The notes: a model not told the origin generated them from the letters alone. A DNA stretch of 38,411 nucleotides from Pigmentiphaga sp. (GCA_023228945.1 JALOAI010000038.1:1-38411), one strand, 5' to 3'; positions 7,829 to 16,007 are shown, counted from the first letter of the stretch. Program-made: numbers and translations.

Positions 7829-9004
7829 ATGATGAACGAAAACCCCGTGGCCCTGGCCTGGCCAGAAAAGGGTAACGAAGTACCCAAGGCCGTTTTCCAG
7901 CGCGAGGACATCTACCGCCTGGAGCTGGAGCGGATTTTCCATGGCGCCGAGTGGCATCCGGTGGCGCACGTGTGCGAGCTTGCGCAACCCGGCGATTACA
8001 AAACCATGGACGTCGGCGAAGTGCCGGTGCTGATCGTGCGCGGCCAGGACGGCGAGGTGCGGGTGTTCGTCAATGCCTGCCCGCACCGCGGCACCCAGCT
8101 CAAGACCGAGGCGCGGGGACGCGCCAAGATGATCGAATGTCCCTACCATCGTTGGACCTTCAACCCCCAGGGCAAGCTGATGGGCGCCCCCGGCCTGCAG
8201 GATTTTCCGGCGTCGTTTCAGAAGGACGACTACGGCCTGCGCCAGGTGCGCAGCGCCATCGTACACGGACTGGTGTTCGCCACCTTGTCGGACGAGACCC
8301 CCGACATCGACACCTACCTGGGCGTGTCGGCCGGCACCATAGGCCGCGTGTTCGGCGGCGAGGGCGAACTTTGCCTGCTGGGCTACCAGAAGGTCAAGTT
8401 CAACACCAACTGGAAGGAATACAGCGACAACGAAGGCTATCACGCGCCCCTGCTGCATGGCGCCTTCCGGCTGTTGCAGTGGCAGGGCGGCAAGGGCGAG
8501 ATCCTCGCCACCGATCGCGCCCACAAGGTGACCAGCGCGCAGCTCAACCACGCGCCCGACAACGGCTATCTCAACGACTACTCGCTGATCGAGAAGTTCG
8601 ACAAGAACCAGCCGCCGGAATCCATCGTCGTCACCCTGTTTCCCGTGACCATCGTGATCCGCCATCTGGACACCATCAGCGTGCGCTATGCCATCCCGCG
8701 CTCGCCGCACCAGACTGAAGTGCACTACGCCTACTTCGCGCGGGCCGACGACAGCGAGGCGCTGCAGCGCCATCGGGTGCGCCAGGCCTCCAACCTGCTT
8801 GGCCCCAGCGGCCTGATCACGCTGGAAGACGGTGCGGTGTTCAACCGCCTGCATGCGGGTTCGCGCTCGCCGGGCGAAGTGGAGTTCCAGCGCGGCGTGA
8901 CGGACGACTACCACTATCCGCGGCAACTGCAGCAGAACGACGAGGCCGGCAACCTCGTGCGTTGGGAACATTATCGACAGACAATGGGGTTTGAGCGTGG
9001 CTGA
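7829..9004 (+). CDS. Rieske non-heme iron oxygenase, alpha subunit
   Basis: With the ATG at 7829 the protein has 391 residues. The Rieske cluster is bound by C84/H86 (NACPHRG) and C104/H107 (ECPYHRW). The mononuclear iron region is DNEGYHAPLLH, with H205 and H210; E202 takes the position of the aspartate that links the two centres in naphthalene dioxygenase. The family uses electrons from a ferredoxin/reductase to insert O2 into arenes. The beta subunit gene follows with an eight-nt overlap. It is shorter than NahAc-type subunits (about 450), so it belongs to a different branch. No electron-transfer partner is encoded in the window. A TTG at 7808, overlapping the SDR stop, is an alternative start. 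Confidence 0.9.
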   Translation: MMNENPVALAWPEKGNEVPKAVFQREDIYRLELERIFHGAEWHPVAHVCELAQPGDYKTMDVGEVPVLIVRGQDGEVRVFVNACPHRGTQLKTEARGRAKMIECPYHRWTFNPQGKLMGAPGLQDFPASFQKDDYGLRQVRSAIVHGLVFATLSDETPDIDTYLGVSAGTIGRVFGGEGELCLLGYQKVKFNTNWKEYSDNEGYHAPLLHGAFRLLQWQGGKGEILATDRAHKVTSAQLNHAPDNGYLNDYSLIEKFDKNQPPESIVVTLFPVTIVIRHLDTISVRYAIPRSPHQTEVHYAYFARADDSEALQRHRVRQASNLLGPSGLITLEDGAVFNRLHAGSRSPGEVEFQRGVTDDYHYPRQLQQNDEAGNLVRWEHYRQTMGFERG

Positions 9005-9479
9005 TCTTCAGGTTCTACATCACATCGACGAGCTGCAACTGCGCTACATCCGCGCGTTGGACCTGCGCGACATGGAGGCCTGGACGGCCTGCTTTACCGC
9101 CGACACGGAGGGCTACCGCTGCGTCTCGCGCGAGAACCACGAGCAGGGGTTGCCGGTGGCCATGATGCTCGACGACAACCCGGGACGCATCCTGGATCGC
9201 GCCAAGTTCGTCCAGGACGTCTGGAAGGGCACCTTCGAAGACTACGCCACCCGGCACTTCGTGCAGCGTTTATCCTGCCGCGCGCTGGACGACGGCGCCT
9301 TCGAAGTGCATTCGAACGTGTTGGTGACCTACACCACGCAGGGTGGCGGCTCCGAGGTGCTGGTGGCTGGCGCCTATGTCGATGAAGTCGTGGCCCGCGA
9401 TGGCGGTTACGGCTTTCGGCGGAAAGACGCCATCCTCGACACCACGACTCCCGCCCGATACCTGGTTTACCCGGTTTGA
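8997..9479 (+). CDS. Rieske oxygenase beta subunit (NTF2-like)
   Basis: This 160-residue SnoaL/NTF2-fold protein shows LQLRYIRALDLRDMEAWTACF at the N-terminus and RRKDAILDT near the end, as in small subunits of ring-hydroxylating dioxygenases, which stabilise the alpha3beta3 hexamer. There is no ATG. GTG at 8997 has GGGG seven nt upstream (8986-8989) and is preferred over TTG at 8991. It overlaps the alpha gene by eight nt, so translation is coupled. Confidence 0.85.
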   Translation: MADLQVLHHIDELQLRYIRALDLRDMEAWTACFTADTEGYRCVSRENHEQGLPVAMMLDDNPGRILDRAKFVQDVWKGTFEDYATRHFVQRLSCRALDDGAFEVHSNVLVTYTTQGGGSEVLVAGAYVDEVVARDGGYGFRRKDAILDTTTPARYLVYPV

Positions 9480-9550
9480 GCTTCCCGCCCGGGGCGGCGC
9501 GTCGCCGCTCCGGCAACCCGTGTTACCGACTGCATGAGCAAGGAGACATC

Positions 9551-10531
9551 ATGAAAGCATCGTCATTCATCACAACCCTGGGCGCCTCGCTGGTATCGCT
9601 CGCCTTCCTGGCGGCCGGTCCGGCGCAGGCCGCGTCGCCCAGCGTTACCAACATCATCGTGCCCTTTGCGCCCGGCGGCAGCTCCGACATGGTCGCGCGG
9701 CTGATCGGCAGCAAACTGTCCGATGAACTGGGCAGCAATGTGATCGTCGAGAACCGCAGCGGCGCCGGCGCCGCCATCGGCATCCGCGCGGTGGTCGAAG
9801 CCGAACCCGACGGCAAGACCCTGCTGGTCACGCCCAACGGACCGATCTCGATCACCCCCCACCTCTACCAGCGCAACTACGACCCCGGCACCGATCTCGT
9901 TCCGGTGGCGCTGCTGGCATTGGTGCCCACCGCGATCGCGGTGAACGGCCAGAGCGACATCCGCACGCTCGACGATCTGGTCAAGGCATCGCAAGGCAAA
10001 AGCCAGTCGCTGATGTACAGCGTGCCCGCCATGGGCACCCATATGCATTTGGCTGGGGAACTGCTCAACGCCATGACCGGCGCCAACTTCGAGGCGGTGG
10101 CCTATCGTGGCACGGCGCCGGCTTCGATGGCGGTGGCGGCGGGCGAAGTGCCGATGGGCATCTCCGATCTCTCCAGCCTGCTGCCCCTGCGGCAAAGCGA
10201 CCGCCTGCGCATACTCGCCGTCACCGGCGCCCAGCGCACCAGCACCGCGCCCGACATTCCCACCGTGGCCGAACTGGGCGTGAAGGACTACGCCGCCGAC
10301 GCCTGGATCGGCATGTTCGCGCCGGCCGGCACCCCCGCCGACACCGTGGCCACGCTCAACGCCGCGGTCCGCAAGATCGTCGCCATGCCCGATGTCGTGC
10401 AAGTGCTCAACGGCGCCGGCCTGGAGGCCGCCACCGTGGCCCAGCCCGCCGAACTCAAGGCCGCGCTGCAGGCGGATTACGAGCAATGGGGCAAGGTCAT
10501 CCGCGACGCCGACATCAAGGTCGAGAACTGA
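9551..10531 (+). CDS. Bug/TctC-family periplasmic solute receptor
   Basis: This 326-residue protein begins with a signal peptide (MKASSFITTLGASLVSLAFL, likely cut after AQA). Typical Bug motifs follow: IVPFAPGGSSDMVARLIG, VIVENRSGAGAAIGIRAV and PDGKTLLVTPN. AAGGAGAC sits just before the ATG at 9551. Bug proteins bind carboxylated or aromatic ligands in the periplasm and normally serve tripartite tricarboxylate transporters or sensors; no TctA/TctB genes are in the window. Its place inside the aromatic operon suggests that it binds the pathway substrate or a related acid. Confidence 0.9.
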   Translation: MKASSFITTLGASLVSLAFLAAGPAQAASPSVTNIIVPFAPGGSSDMVARLIGSKLSDELGSNVIVENRSGAGAAIGIRAVVEAEPDGKTLLVTPNGPISITPHLYQRNYDPGTDLVPVALLALVPTAIAVNGQSDIRTLDDLVKASQGKSQSLMYSVPAMGTHMHLAGELLNAMTGANFEAVAYRGTAPASMAVAAGEVPMGISDLSSLLPLRQSDRLRILAVTGAQRTSTAPDIPTVAELGVKDYAADAWIGMFAPAGTPADTVATLNAAVRKIVAMPDVVQVLNGAGLEAATVAQPAELKAALQADYEQWGKVIRDADIKVEN

Positions 10532-10564
10532 TCCCGCCGGGGTCGCTCCCGCATCAAGGACATC

Positions 10565-12025
10565 ATGAGCCGTATGAGTATGGACATCGCGCAGCAGTAC
10601 ATCGACGGGCGCTGGCTGCCCGGCCTGGCGGAGCGCGCCGCCGTGGGCGAAAGCGTCGATCCCGCCACCGGCCGGATCGCCGGCCGCTATTACGATGCGA
10701 CCCCGGGCGACGCCGAGGCCGCGCTGACCGCGGCGCGCCGGGCTTTCGAACAAGACAGCTGGCCGCGCCAGCCGCGACTGCGCGCCGACGTGCTGCGGCG
10801 GTTTGCCGACCGCCTGGAGCAACGCCAGGAGGAGATCGCCGATGTATTGGTCAAGCTCAACGGCAAGTTGCGCCGCGAAGCCCTGGGCGAGATCCGGGCC
10901 GGGGTGTCGGAGCTGCATTACTACGCCGGCCTGGCGCGCAATCTGTTCGGCCGCACGATCGAGATCGAGCCGGGCTGCTACTCCTGGCTCGATCGCGAAG
11001 CCATCGGCGTGGCCGTGATCATCGTGCCGTGGAACGCACCGGTAACGTTGCTGGTGCGCTCGCTGGCGCCTGCGCTGGCCGCCGGCTGTAGCGTGGTGAT
11101 CAAGGCCGCCCACCAAACGGCCATGGTCCATCAAATGGTGATGGAATGCCTGCTGGCCGACGATCGTCTGCCGGCCGGCATCGTCAATTCGCTGGTGGGC
11201 GCCCGCAGCGACACTTCCGAGCACCTGTGCGCCAGCCCGGAAACCGACGTCATCAGCTTCACCGGCTCAACCCGGGTGGGCAAGCGCATCGCGCAAGCGG
11301 CGTCGGCCAATCTTACGCGGCTATCGCTGGAGCTGGGCGGCAAGGCGCCGGCCGTGGTGCTGGCCGATACCGATACCACCGCCGCGGTGCGCGGCATCGT
11401 GGCGCACTCGCTGGTGATGGCCGGCCAGATGTGCAGCGCCATCGCCCGGGTACTGGTGGAAGCGCCGGTGCATCAGGAGTTCACCCGGCAGCTCAAGCAG
11501 GCGTTCGACGCCGTGCGGGTGGGGCCGGGCGAGAGCGCCGATTCCGACATGGGGCCGCTGATCGACGCCGCCAACCGCGACCGGGTGCTGAAGCTGGCCC
11601 GCGACGCCGGCGACGTGGCGCGCGTGATCCGTGCCGGCGGTGTCCCCGACGGCACGCCGCCGGGCAGCGCCTTTCTTACGCCCACCCTGGTGGCCGTGGA
11701 CGATCTGGAAAGCCCCTACATTCAAGAGGAGCTGTTCGGGCCGCTGCTGGTGATCGAATCCTTCGAGGGCGACGCCGACGCCCTGCGCCGCGCCAACGCC
11801 ACCCGCTTCGGCCTCGCCGCCTCCCTGTGGGGGCGCGACGACGCCCGCATGCGGCGCCTGGCACGCGGCATCAAATCGGGCAGCGTGTGGTTCAACACCC
11901 ACAACAAACTGCACGCCGAAGCCGAAACCGGCGGCTACCGCGAAAGCGGCTACGGACGCCTGCATGGGGTCGAGGGCCTGAACGACTTCCTCGAAACCAA
12001 GCACACGTATTGGGAAACCCGCTAG
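10565..12025 (+). CDS. NAD(P)-dependent aldehyde dehydrogenase
   Basis: A complete ALDH of 486 residues. It has N157 in VPWNAPV (oxyanion hole), the NAD-fold glycine motif FTGSTRVG (232-239), the general base E256 in LELGGKAP and the nucleophile C290 in GQMCSAIAR. It is the last gene of the operon, after the Bug receptor, with AAGGA before the ATG. In nah-type pathways NahF oxidises salicylaldehyde, the product of NahE, so this enzyme is the natural candidate to oxidise the aldehyde released by the NahE-like aldolase. The gene converges with vapC, with a hairpin at the junction. Confidence 0.9.
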   Translation: MSRMSMDIAQQYIDGRWLPGLAERAAVGESVDPATGRIAGRYYDATPGDAEAALTAARRAFEQDSWPRQPRLRADVLRRFADRLEQRQEEIADVLVKLNGKLRREALGEIRAGVSELHYYAGLARNLFGRTIEIEPGCYSWLDREAIGVAVIIVPWNAPVTLLVRSLAPALAAGCSVVIKAAHQTAMVHQMVMECLLADDRLPAGIVNSLVGARSDTSEHLCASPETDVISFTGSTRVGKRIAQAASANLTRLSLELGGKAPAVVLADTDTTAAVRGIVAHSLVMAGQMCSAIARVLVEAPVHQEFTRQLKQAFDAVRVGPGESADSDMGPLIDAANRDRVLKLARDAGDVARVIRAGGVPDGTPPGSAFLTPTLVAVDDLESPYIQEELFGPLLVIESFEGDADALRRANATRFGLAASLWGRDDARMRRLARGIKSGSVWFNTHNKLHAEAETGGYRESGYGRLHGVEGLNDFLETKHTYWETR

Positions 12026-12036
12026 TTCGCGTGCGC

Positions 12037-12065
12037 CGGCCGGGCCGGGTTCAGCGGCCTGGCCG
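12037..12065. terminator. Hairpin between convergent ALDH and vapC genes
   Basis: CGGCCGGGCCG (12037-12047) pairs with CGGCCTGGCCG (12055-12065) with one mismatch and a seven-nt loop. It sits between the ALDH stop (12025) and the end of vapC (12051), overlapping the last vapC codons. It has no U-tract on either strand. A bidirectional barrier is plausible from its position. Confidence 0.4.
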
Positions 12066-12422
12066 CGCGGCGATATTGAGTTGCAATGCCGCGGCATGCA
12101 AGCGTCGATCGCGCGTCCAGAGGCGCAGGCCGGGCGTCAGACGCACCGAAGCCAACAGATGGGCGTCGACGTACCCGATACCGAGGTTGTAGAGCGGTTG
12201 CCGTTCAATGAACATCTGCACTTCGTCATCGGTGGCCACAAGCGCAAGAGGAAGAGCGCGCATGGCCCCCAAAACCTGGTCACGCTGACGCAGGCTACCC
12301 AATGCCAGCTCGCCGATCACAAACGGATGGGTAAAAACTCGCCCGCCTTCCAGGTGACTGGCAAGTTGTGGGTCGCCATTTCGCAGATGATCGACCCAGA
12401 CGGAAGTGTCGACCAAAATCAT
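12051..12422 (-). CDS. vapC: VapC-type PIN-domain toxin
   Basis: This 123-residue PIN protein starts MILVDTSVWVDHLR. The acidic metal-binding residues are visible as D5 (VDTS), E38 (IGELALG), D85 in GYVDAHLLAS and D104 in LWTRDRRL. Such proteins are Mg-dependent ribonucleases that halt translation when freed from the antitoxin. The start overlaps the vapB stop by four nt (ATGA), the usual order of antitoxin then toxin on the minus strand. The gene is complete and likely active. Confidence 0.9.
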   Translation of the reverse strand: MILVDTSVWVDHLRNGDPQLASHLEGGRVFTHPFVIGELALGSLRQRDQVLGAMRALPLALVATDDEVQMFIERQPLYNLGIGYVDAHLLASVRLTPGLRLWTRDRRLHAAALQLNIAARPGR

Positions 12423-12616
12423 TCAGCGGGTACGCGGCGGCGATCCGGAGCCTTCAGATCGGGTTCGGTGCCACCCAAGCGCGCCAGCCGGCGCGCGCTC
12501 TCACGCTCAATGAGCGCTTTGAAGGCCTCACGAACCAGAGCGGATTTTTCTTGGAGCCCGGTAAACGCCTGGGCTTTGGCGAGCTGTTCGTCGTCGATGA
12601 CAAGCGTTGTACGCAT
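12419..12616 (-). CDS. vapB: VapB-type antitoxin
   Basis: This 65-residue protein starts MRTTLVIDDEQLAKAQAFTG, a ribbon-helix-helix DNA-binding N-terminus of the VapB kind, followed by SALVREAFKALIERESARR. The C-terminal tail (residues about 45-65) would wrap the toxin. The ATG at 12616 has GGAGG seven nt upstream; a TTG at 12619 is closer and less likely. The AT-rich sequence around 12650-12680 probably holds the promoter. Confidence 0.85.
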   Translation of the reverse strand: MRTTLVIDDEQLAKAQAFTGLQEKSALVREAFKALIERESARRLARLGGTEPDLKAPDRRRVPAE

Positions 12617-12701
12617 CAAGATGCCTCCGTGACTAGGGACGTATCTCCGTGATAAGGCACAAATTTATCATCAAATGATGCGGCTTTCAATGCGGTCCTG
12701 C

Positions 12702-12810
12702 CTCGTTGCTCACGTGCTGGGCAAGGCCAATGGCAAGACCTATCTGGTGGACAACCGCTCGGGCGCCGGCGGTTCGATCGGAACCGCGGAGCTCACGCGC
12801 GCCCAGCTGC
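12702..12810 (+). pseudogene. Remnant of a Bug/TctC receptor gene
   Basis: The plus strand reads VLGKANGKTYLVDNRSGAGG followed by SIGTAELTRAQ, without a usable start. This matches the region around residues 55-85 of Bug receptors (compare VIVENRSGAGAAIG in the intact copy at 9551). The homology stops abruptly on both sides and the frame runs into a stop near 12840. It is a scrap of a third receptor gene stranded between VapBC and an ATPase gene. Confidence 0.75.
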
Positions 12811-12923
12811 GCAGGCGGAGTTTCTGGAGCGATGGGTGACTCAGGGCTAGGATGTAGCTTCATCGGCCTGGCTCCCAGCGCAGGGGCTCCTCCAGCGTGG
12901 CATTTTATCCTTTATTATTTTGA

Positions 12924-12942
12924 TGAGTATAATTTATACTCA
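12924..12942. promoter_or_regulatory. Perfect 9-1-9 palindrome over a -10 box
   Basis: TGAGTATAA-T-TTATACTCA is a perfect inverted repeat 24 nt upstream of the ATPase start codon. It contains TATAAT (12928-12933), a consensus -10 box, in a locally very AT-rich patch. A repressor bound here would block transcription of the ATPase gene. GAGGATA (12954-12960) is its ribosome site. No strong -35 box was seen. Confidence 0.6.
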
Positions 12943-12965
12943 ATAACATAATTGAGGATAAAACG

Positions 12966-14135
12966 ATGTCCAAGCGCTTTGTCTTCCATCGGGAGGCTCT
13001 GGCTCGATCCATTCTCGAGGGGCTCGCCGGCGCAGGTATCCTGGACTACAGCTCGGGTCTTTTTCTTGCCGCGCCGCGTCGTACCGGCAAGAGCACCTTC
13101 CTACGCGAAGACCTCGTGCCACAACTCGACGCGGCGGGCTGGTTGCCGGTGTATATCGACCTCTGGAGCAATAAGCAAGCGGACCCCGGGCAGCTCATCG
13201 AGTTCGCCATCGTTAGCGCGTTACAGGCGGTGGAGCCAAAACTCAAAAAGACGCTAAAGGCAGCGGGGATCGACAAAGTCAATATCCTGCGCACCGTGAG
13301 CTGGGATCTGACCCGGGGCGCGTTACCCGAAGGCGCGACACTCACGGATGCCCTGCAATTGCTGCGCGCCGCGTCCGAGAAGCCTGTGGTGTTGATCGTT
13401 GATGAAGCACAGCATGCGCTCAACTCCGAGAACGGCCTCAACGCGATGTTCGCCCTCAAGGCTGCCCGTGATGCGATGAACCAAGCGGTACAAAGCGATG
13501 GCTTGCGGCTCATCTTCACGGGTTCCAGTCGTGACAAGCTCGCGCAACTGGTTCTCAAACGCCAACAGCCGTTTTTTGGCGCCACGATCACGCCGTTTCC
13601 GCTGCTCGGCGACGATTTCGTAGAGGCTTACACGCGTAACGTCAACGACAAGCTCGCCGACAAAAACAGTTTCCATGTCGAAGACATGAAGCGGGCCTTC
13701 CAGCTCGTCGCTCATCGCCCCGAATTGCTCGCTTCAATCGTTCAGCGTGTCGCTATCGTCCTGGGAGAAGCGCCCAATCTTGGCCGTTTACTGGAAGACG
13801 GTGCCATCGAGATCCAGGCTGATATCCGGGCCGAGTACGAGGCGATTTATGGTCCGCTCACCGCGGCACAAAAGGCGGTGCTACAGGTGTTGGCAGAGAG
13901 CTCCATCCAGAAGACGTCTTTTGCGGCTTACTCGGAAGCCACGATAACGCGCGTGAGGGAGATTGCGGTCGCGCTTGGCAGTGACGCCACCCCCACCGCG
14001 CAAACCATCCAGGCTGCGCTGGAAGCACTGCGCGAAAAAGAACTCGTGTGGCGCTCCGGCTGGGGAGCTTATGCCCTGGAAGACACTGGCATGGCTGACT
14101 GGCTGTCAGCGCAGTGCAGTGCTCGACGGGAATAA
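12966..14135 (+). CDS. AAA-family ATPase with C-terminal winged helix
   Basis: This 389-residue protein has a P-loop in AAPRRTGKSTFL (residues 36-46, with Ala for the first Gly), a Walker B motif VVLIVDEAQ (141-149) and a sensor-like FTGSSRDKL (184-192). The C-terminal part (about 285-380) looks like a winged helix (AAQKAVLQVLAE, TIQAALEALREKELV). This layout occurs in prokaryotic STAND/ORC-like ATPases of COG1672 type, many of unknown function and some linked to mobile DNA or defence. It stands alone between TA modules with its own palindrome-controlled promoter. The specific role is not known. Confidence 0.8.
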   Translation: MSKRFVFHREALARSILEGLAGAGILDYSSGLFLAAPRRTGKSTFLREDLVPQLDAAGWLPVYIDLWSNKQADPGQLIEFAIVSALQAVEPKLKKTLKAAGIDKVNILRTVSWDLTRGALPEGATLTDALQLLRAASEKPVVLIVDEAQHALNSENGLNAMFALKAARDAMNQAVQSDGLRLIFTGSSRDKLAQLVLKRQQPFFGATITPFPLLGDDFVEAYTRNVNDKLADKNSFHVEDMKRAFQLVAHRPELLASIVQRVAIVLGEAPNLGRLLEDGAIEIQADIRAEYEAIYGPLTAAQKAVLQVLAESSIQKTSFAAYSEATITRVREIAVALGSDATPTAQTIQAALEALREKELVWRSGWGAYALEDTGMADWLSAQCSARRE

Positions 14136-14246
14136 CGACATCGCCCTCAGCCGCGAGTGGCGTCCAGCGCATCTGCCGTGAGGATCGTCCCGGGAATTCC
14201 GGGGTCAGTATAGAGTCTGAAGGCGTACACGTAGCCATCTGCCGTA

Positions 14247-14272
14247 TATACTGTGTATCTACTTTAAGGAGG
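14247..14272 (+). promoter_or_regulatory. mazEF -10 box and ribosome site
   Basis: TATACT (14247-14252) lies within GTATATACTGTGTAT, a partly symmetric stretch that could be the MazE operator. AAGGAGG (14266-14272) is a strong ribosome site eight nt before the ATG at 14281, which decides against the GTG at 14272. The -35 box is not obvious. A short inverted repeat, CCCGG-GAATT-CCGGG, lies further upstream near 14190. Confidence 0.45.
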
Positions 14273-14280
14273 TGCGTCTC

Positions 14281-14562
14281 ATGAAGTCCAAAGCCACGAC
14301 GACCGCCGGAGATCTCAGGGTTGCCGCAACGGTACAGATGTGGGGCAATAGTCTTGCGCTTCGTATACCCAAGGCCCTGGCCAAACGGGCGCAGGTCGAG
14401 CTGGGCACCCAGGTTGAACTCATTGCACAGGGCGACGAGCTGGTTCTGCGGGCAATCGCACCGCGTGCTTTGTCGCTGGAAGAAAAACTGGCTCGCTTTG
14501 ATCCTGCCGTTCATGGCGGTGAGAGCCTGGCGGTCGAGCCCGTTGGTCAGGAGCTTTTTTGA
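14281..14562 (+). CDS. mazE: MazE-type antitoxin (AbrB fold)
   Basis: This 93-residue protein has a swapped-hairpin AbrB/MazE domain: VQMWGNSLALRIPKALAKRA followed by VELGTQVELIAQGDELVL. An acidic C-terminal tail (SLEEKLARFDP...) would occupy the MazF groove. It binds DNA as a dimer and represses its own operon. The stop shares one base with the mazF start (TGATG). Confidence 0.9.
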   Translation: MKSKATTTAGDLRVAATVQMWGNSLALRIPKALAKRAQVELGTQVELIAQGDELVLRAIAPRALSLEEKLARFDPAVHGGESLAVEPVGQELF

Positions 14563-14915
14563 TGCGGTCCGGGTGGGTTCCCGAGCGAGGGGACATGATC
14601 TGGATCGATTTCAATCCCCAAACTGGCCGGGAAATGCGAGACGAGCATCCCATGCTCGTACTTTCCGGCCGTGCCTTCAATGAGCGCACGGGGATCGTGA
14701 TCGGTTTCCCGATGACGTCATCCGATAGCAATGCCACCAATCCGTTCGCCATCAGCTTTCAAAAGGGTGGCAAAACGAGTTATGTCCTGACCCACCAACC
14801 CAAGTCTTTCGATTGGAGACGAAGGCACGCGCGCGCCCACCCCTGGAAGCAGGTGCCCGAAAACGTATTTACCGTCGCCTGCGCGTCTCTAAACCAGATC
14901 ATCGCTCTGGCTTAA
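14562..14915 (+). CDS. mazF: MazF/PemK-type mRNA interferase
   Basis: This 117-residue protein shows PERGDMIWIDFNPQTGREMR, HPMLVLSGRAFNERTG and VIGFPMTS, the core of the PemK/MazF fold, with the catalytic Arg and Thr/Ser region in place. The later segment YVLTHQPKSFDWRRR corresponds to the usual QVKSLDW motif. It is a sequence-specific endoribonuclease held by MazE. The ATG at 14562 is coupled to the mazE stop. The gene is intact. Confidence 0.9.
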   Translation: MRSGWVPERGDMIWIDFNPQTGREMRDEHPMLVLSGRAFNERTGIVIGFPMTSSDSNATNPFAISFQKGGKTSYVLTHQPKSFDWRRRHARAHPWKQVPENVFTVACASLNQIIALA

Positions 14916-14950
14916 ACAGCCTTCGTGCGCTACACCATCGCCTGCCGCAA

Positions 14951-15025
14951 GCCGACGCCGCACAGTTGCAATCCTGGTCGCTGAATATCCTCGAGGCCCA
15001 GTGCCTGGGTGATGTCTTTCGCTGA
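14951..15025 (+). pseudogene. C-terminal scrap of an Rpn-like gene
   Basis: The frame ADAAQLQSWSLNILEAQCLG followed by DVFR and a stop (15023-15025) matches the end of the full-length Rpn-like protein at 29963-31051 (ADDPTLNRWAEQILDAQSLE then DVFR). Only this last segment remains, directly downstream of mazF and seven nt before the next LysR gene. Confidence 0.7.
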
Positions 15026-15031
15026 GATTCC

Positions 15032-15913
15032 ATGGAAATCTACCAACTCCGGACCTTTGCCGCCGTGGCGCGGTTTGCCAACGTGACCCAGGCCGCCAAC
15101 GCGCTGCACCTCACGCAATCCACCGTGAGCGGTCATATTAAAGGCCTGGAGCGCGCCCTGGGTGTGACCCTGTTCGAGCGCACCTCCAGCGGCGTCACGC
15201 TCACCGCCTTCGGCCACCAGGCCCTGGCCAAGACGCAGCAATTGTTGGCCATGGCCGATGAGCTGCTGGCCGATGCCCGTGTGCACGCGGGGCGGGTCAG
15301 CGGGCAGATTCGCCTGGCGGTGATCAACGATCCCGAAACGCTGGGGCTGGCCAACATCATGAACGGCATGCGGGCGGAGCATCCCGACATTACCATCGTG
15401 ATGCAGCAAGGCTTGTCGGGATGGGCGCTGGATCAGGTGAAAACCGCGCAGCGCGATGCGGGCTTCTTCATCGGCGAGCTTAACGATCCGGAGGTCAGCG
15501 AGATTCCGGTGCGCACCATCCGCTACTGCATCACCGGGCCCATCGAGTGGCGCGAGCAGGTCGAGGCCGAAGGCTGGGCCGCCATGGGGCGGCTGCCGTG
15601 GATCTGGGTGCCGCCGCAGGGTTCCTATCCGCGCCTGGTCACCGAATTGCTGGCGCGCCATGGCGTGGCGCCCCATAAAGTGGTGGAAACCGATCGCGAA
15701 GCCATCACCCAAAGCCTGGTAAGCGCCGGCGTGGGCCTTTGCCTGCTGCGCGAAGAGCGCGCGCAGGCCGCGCTGCAAGAGGGCAGAATCTTCATCTGGA
15801 ACGAAGGCCGCACCGAGGCCACGCTATCGTTCATCCATTTGGCCGCCCGCGAAAAGGATCCCCTCATTCAAGCCATCCGGCAAGTCATCTTGCAGGCTGC
15901 GTCCGGAGGGTAG
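15032..15913 (+). CDS. LysR-family transcriptional regulator
   Basis: This 293-residue protein starts MEIYQLRTFAAVARFANVTQ, with a winged HTH over residues 1-62 (AANALHLTQSTVSGHIKGLE) and a two-lobed effector domain from about 90. It is encoded on the same strand as, and 174 nt upstream of, the dehydrogenase operon starting at 16088, and is its likely regulator. The inducer is unknown. The ribosome site is poor. The region just upstream is Rpn debris, so its promoter was probably rebuilt from foreign sequence. Confidence 0.88.
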   Translation: MEIYQLRTFAAVARFANVTQAANALHLTQSTVSGHIKGLERALGVTLFERTSSGVTLTAFGHQALAKTQQLLAMADELLADARVHAGRVSGQIRLAVINDPETLGLANIMNGMRAEHPDITIVMQQGLSGWALDQVKTAQRDAGFFIGELNDPEVSEIPVRTIRYCITGPIEWREQVEAEGWAAMGRLPWIWVPPQGSYPRLVTELLARHGVAPHKVVETDREAITQSLVSAGVGLCLLREERAQAALQEGRIFIWNEGRTEATLSFIHLAAREKDPLIQAIRQVILQAASGG

Positions 15914-16007
15914 TCTCGGCACGCGTCACGCCAGGCCTCCTCGCCCCAGTCGTGGCCCGTCTCGATCGTTGAGGGCCTGGTTGAACGTCCCTCCCATTTT
16001 CTCGATG

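Noticed and set aside
9563..11224. 553-codon minus-strand frame opposite the Bug receptor and ALDH
   Set aside because: Composition (many His, Gly, Gln, Arg) is typical of an antisense shadow; the plus-strand genes have clear motifs and signals.
12081..12632. Plus-strand frame across vapBC
   Set aside because: It is the complement of two overlapping TA genes with strong family signatures; no independent support.
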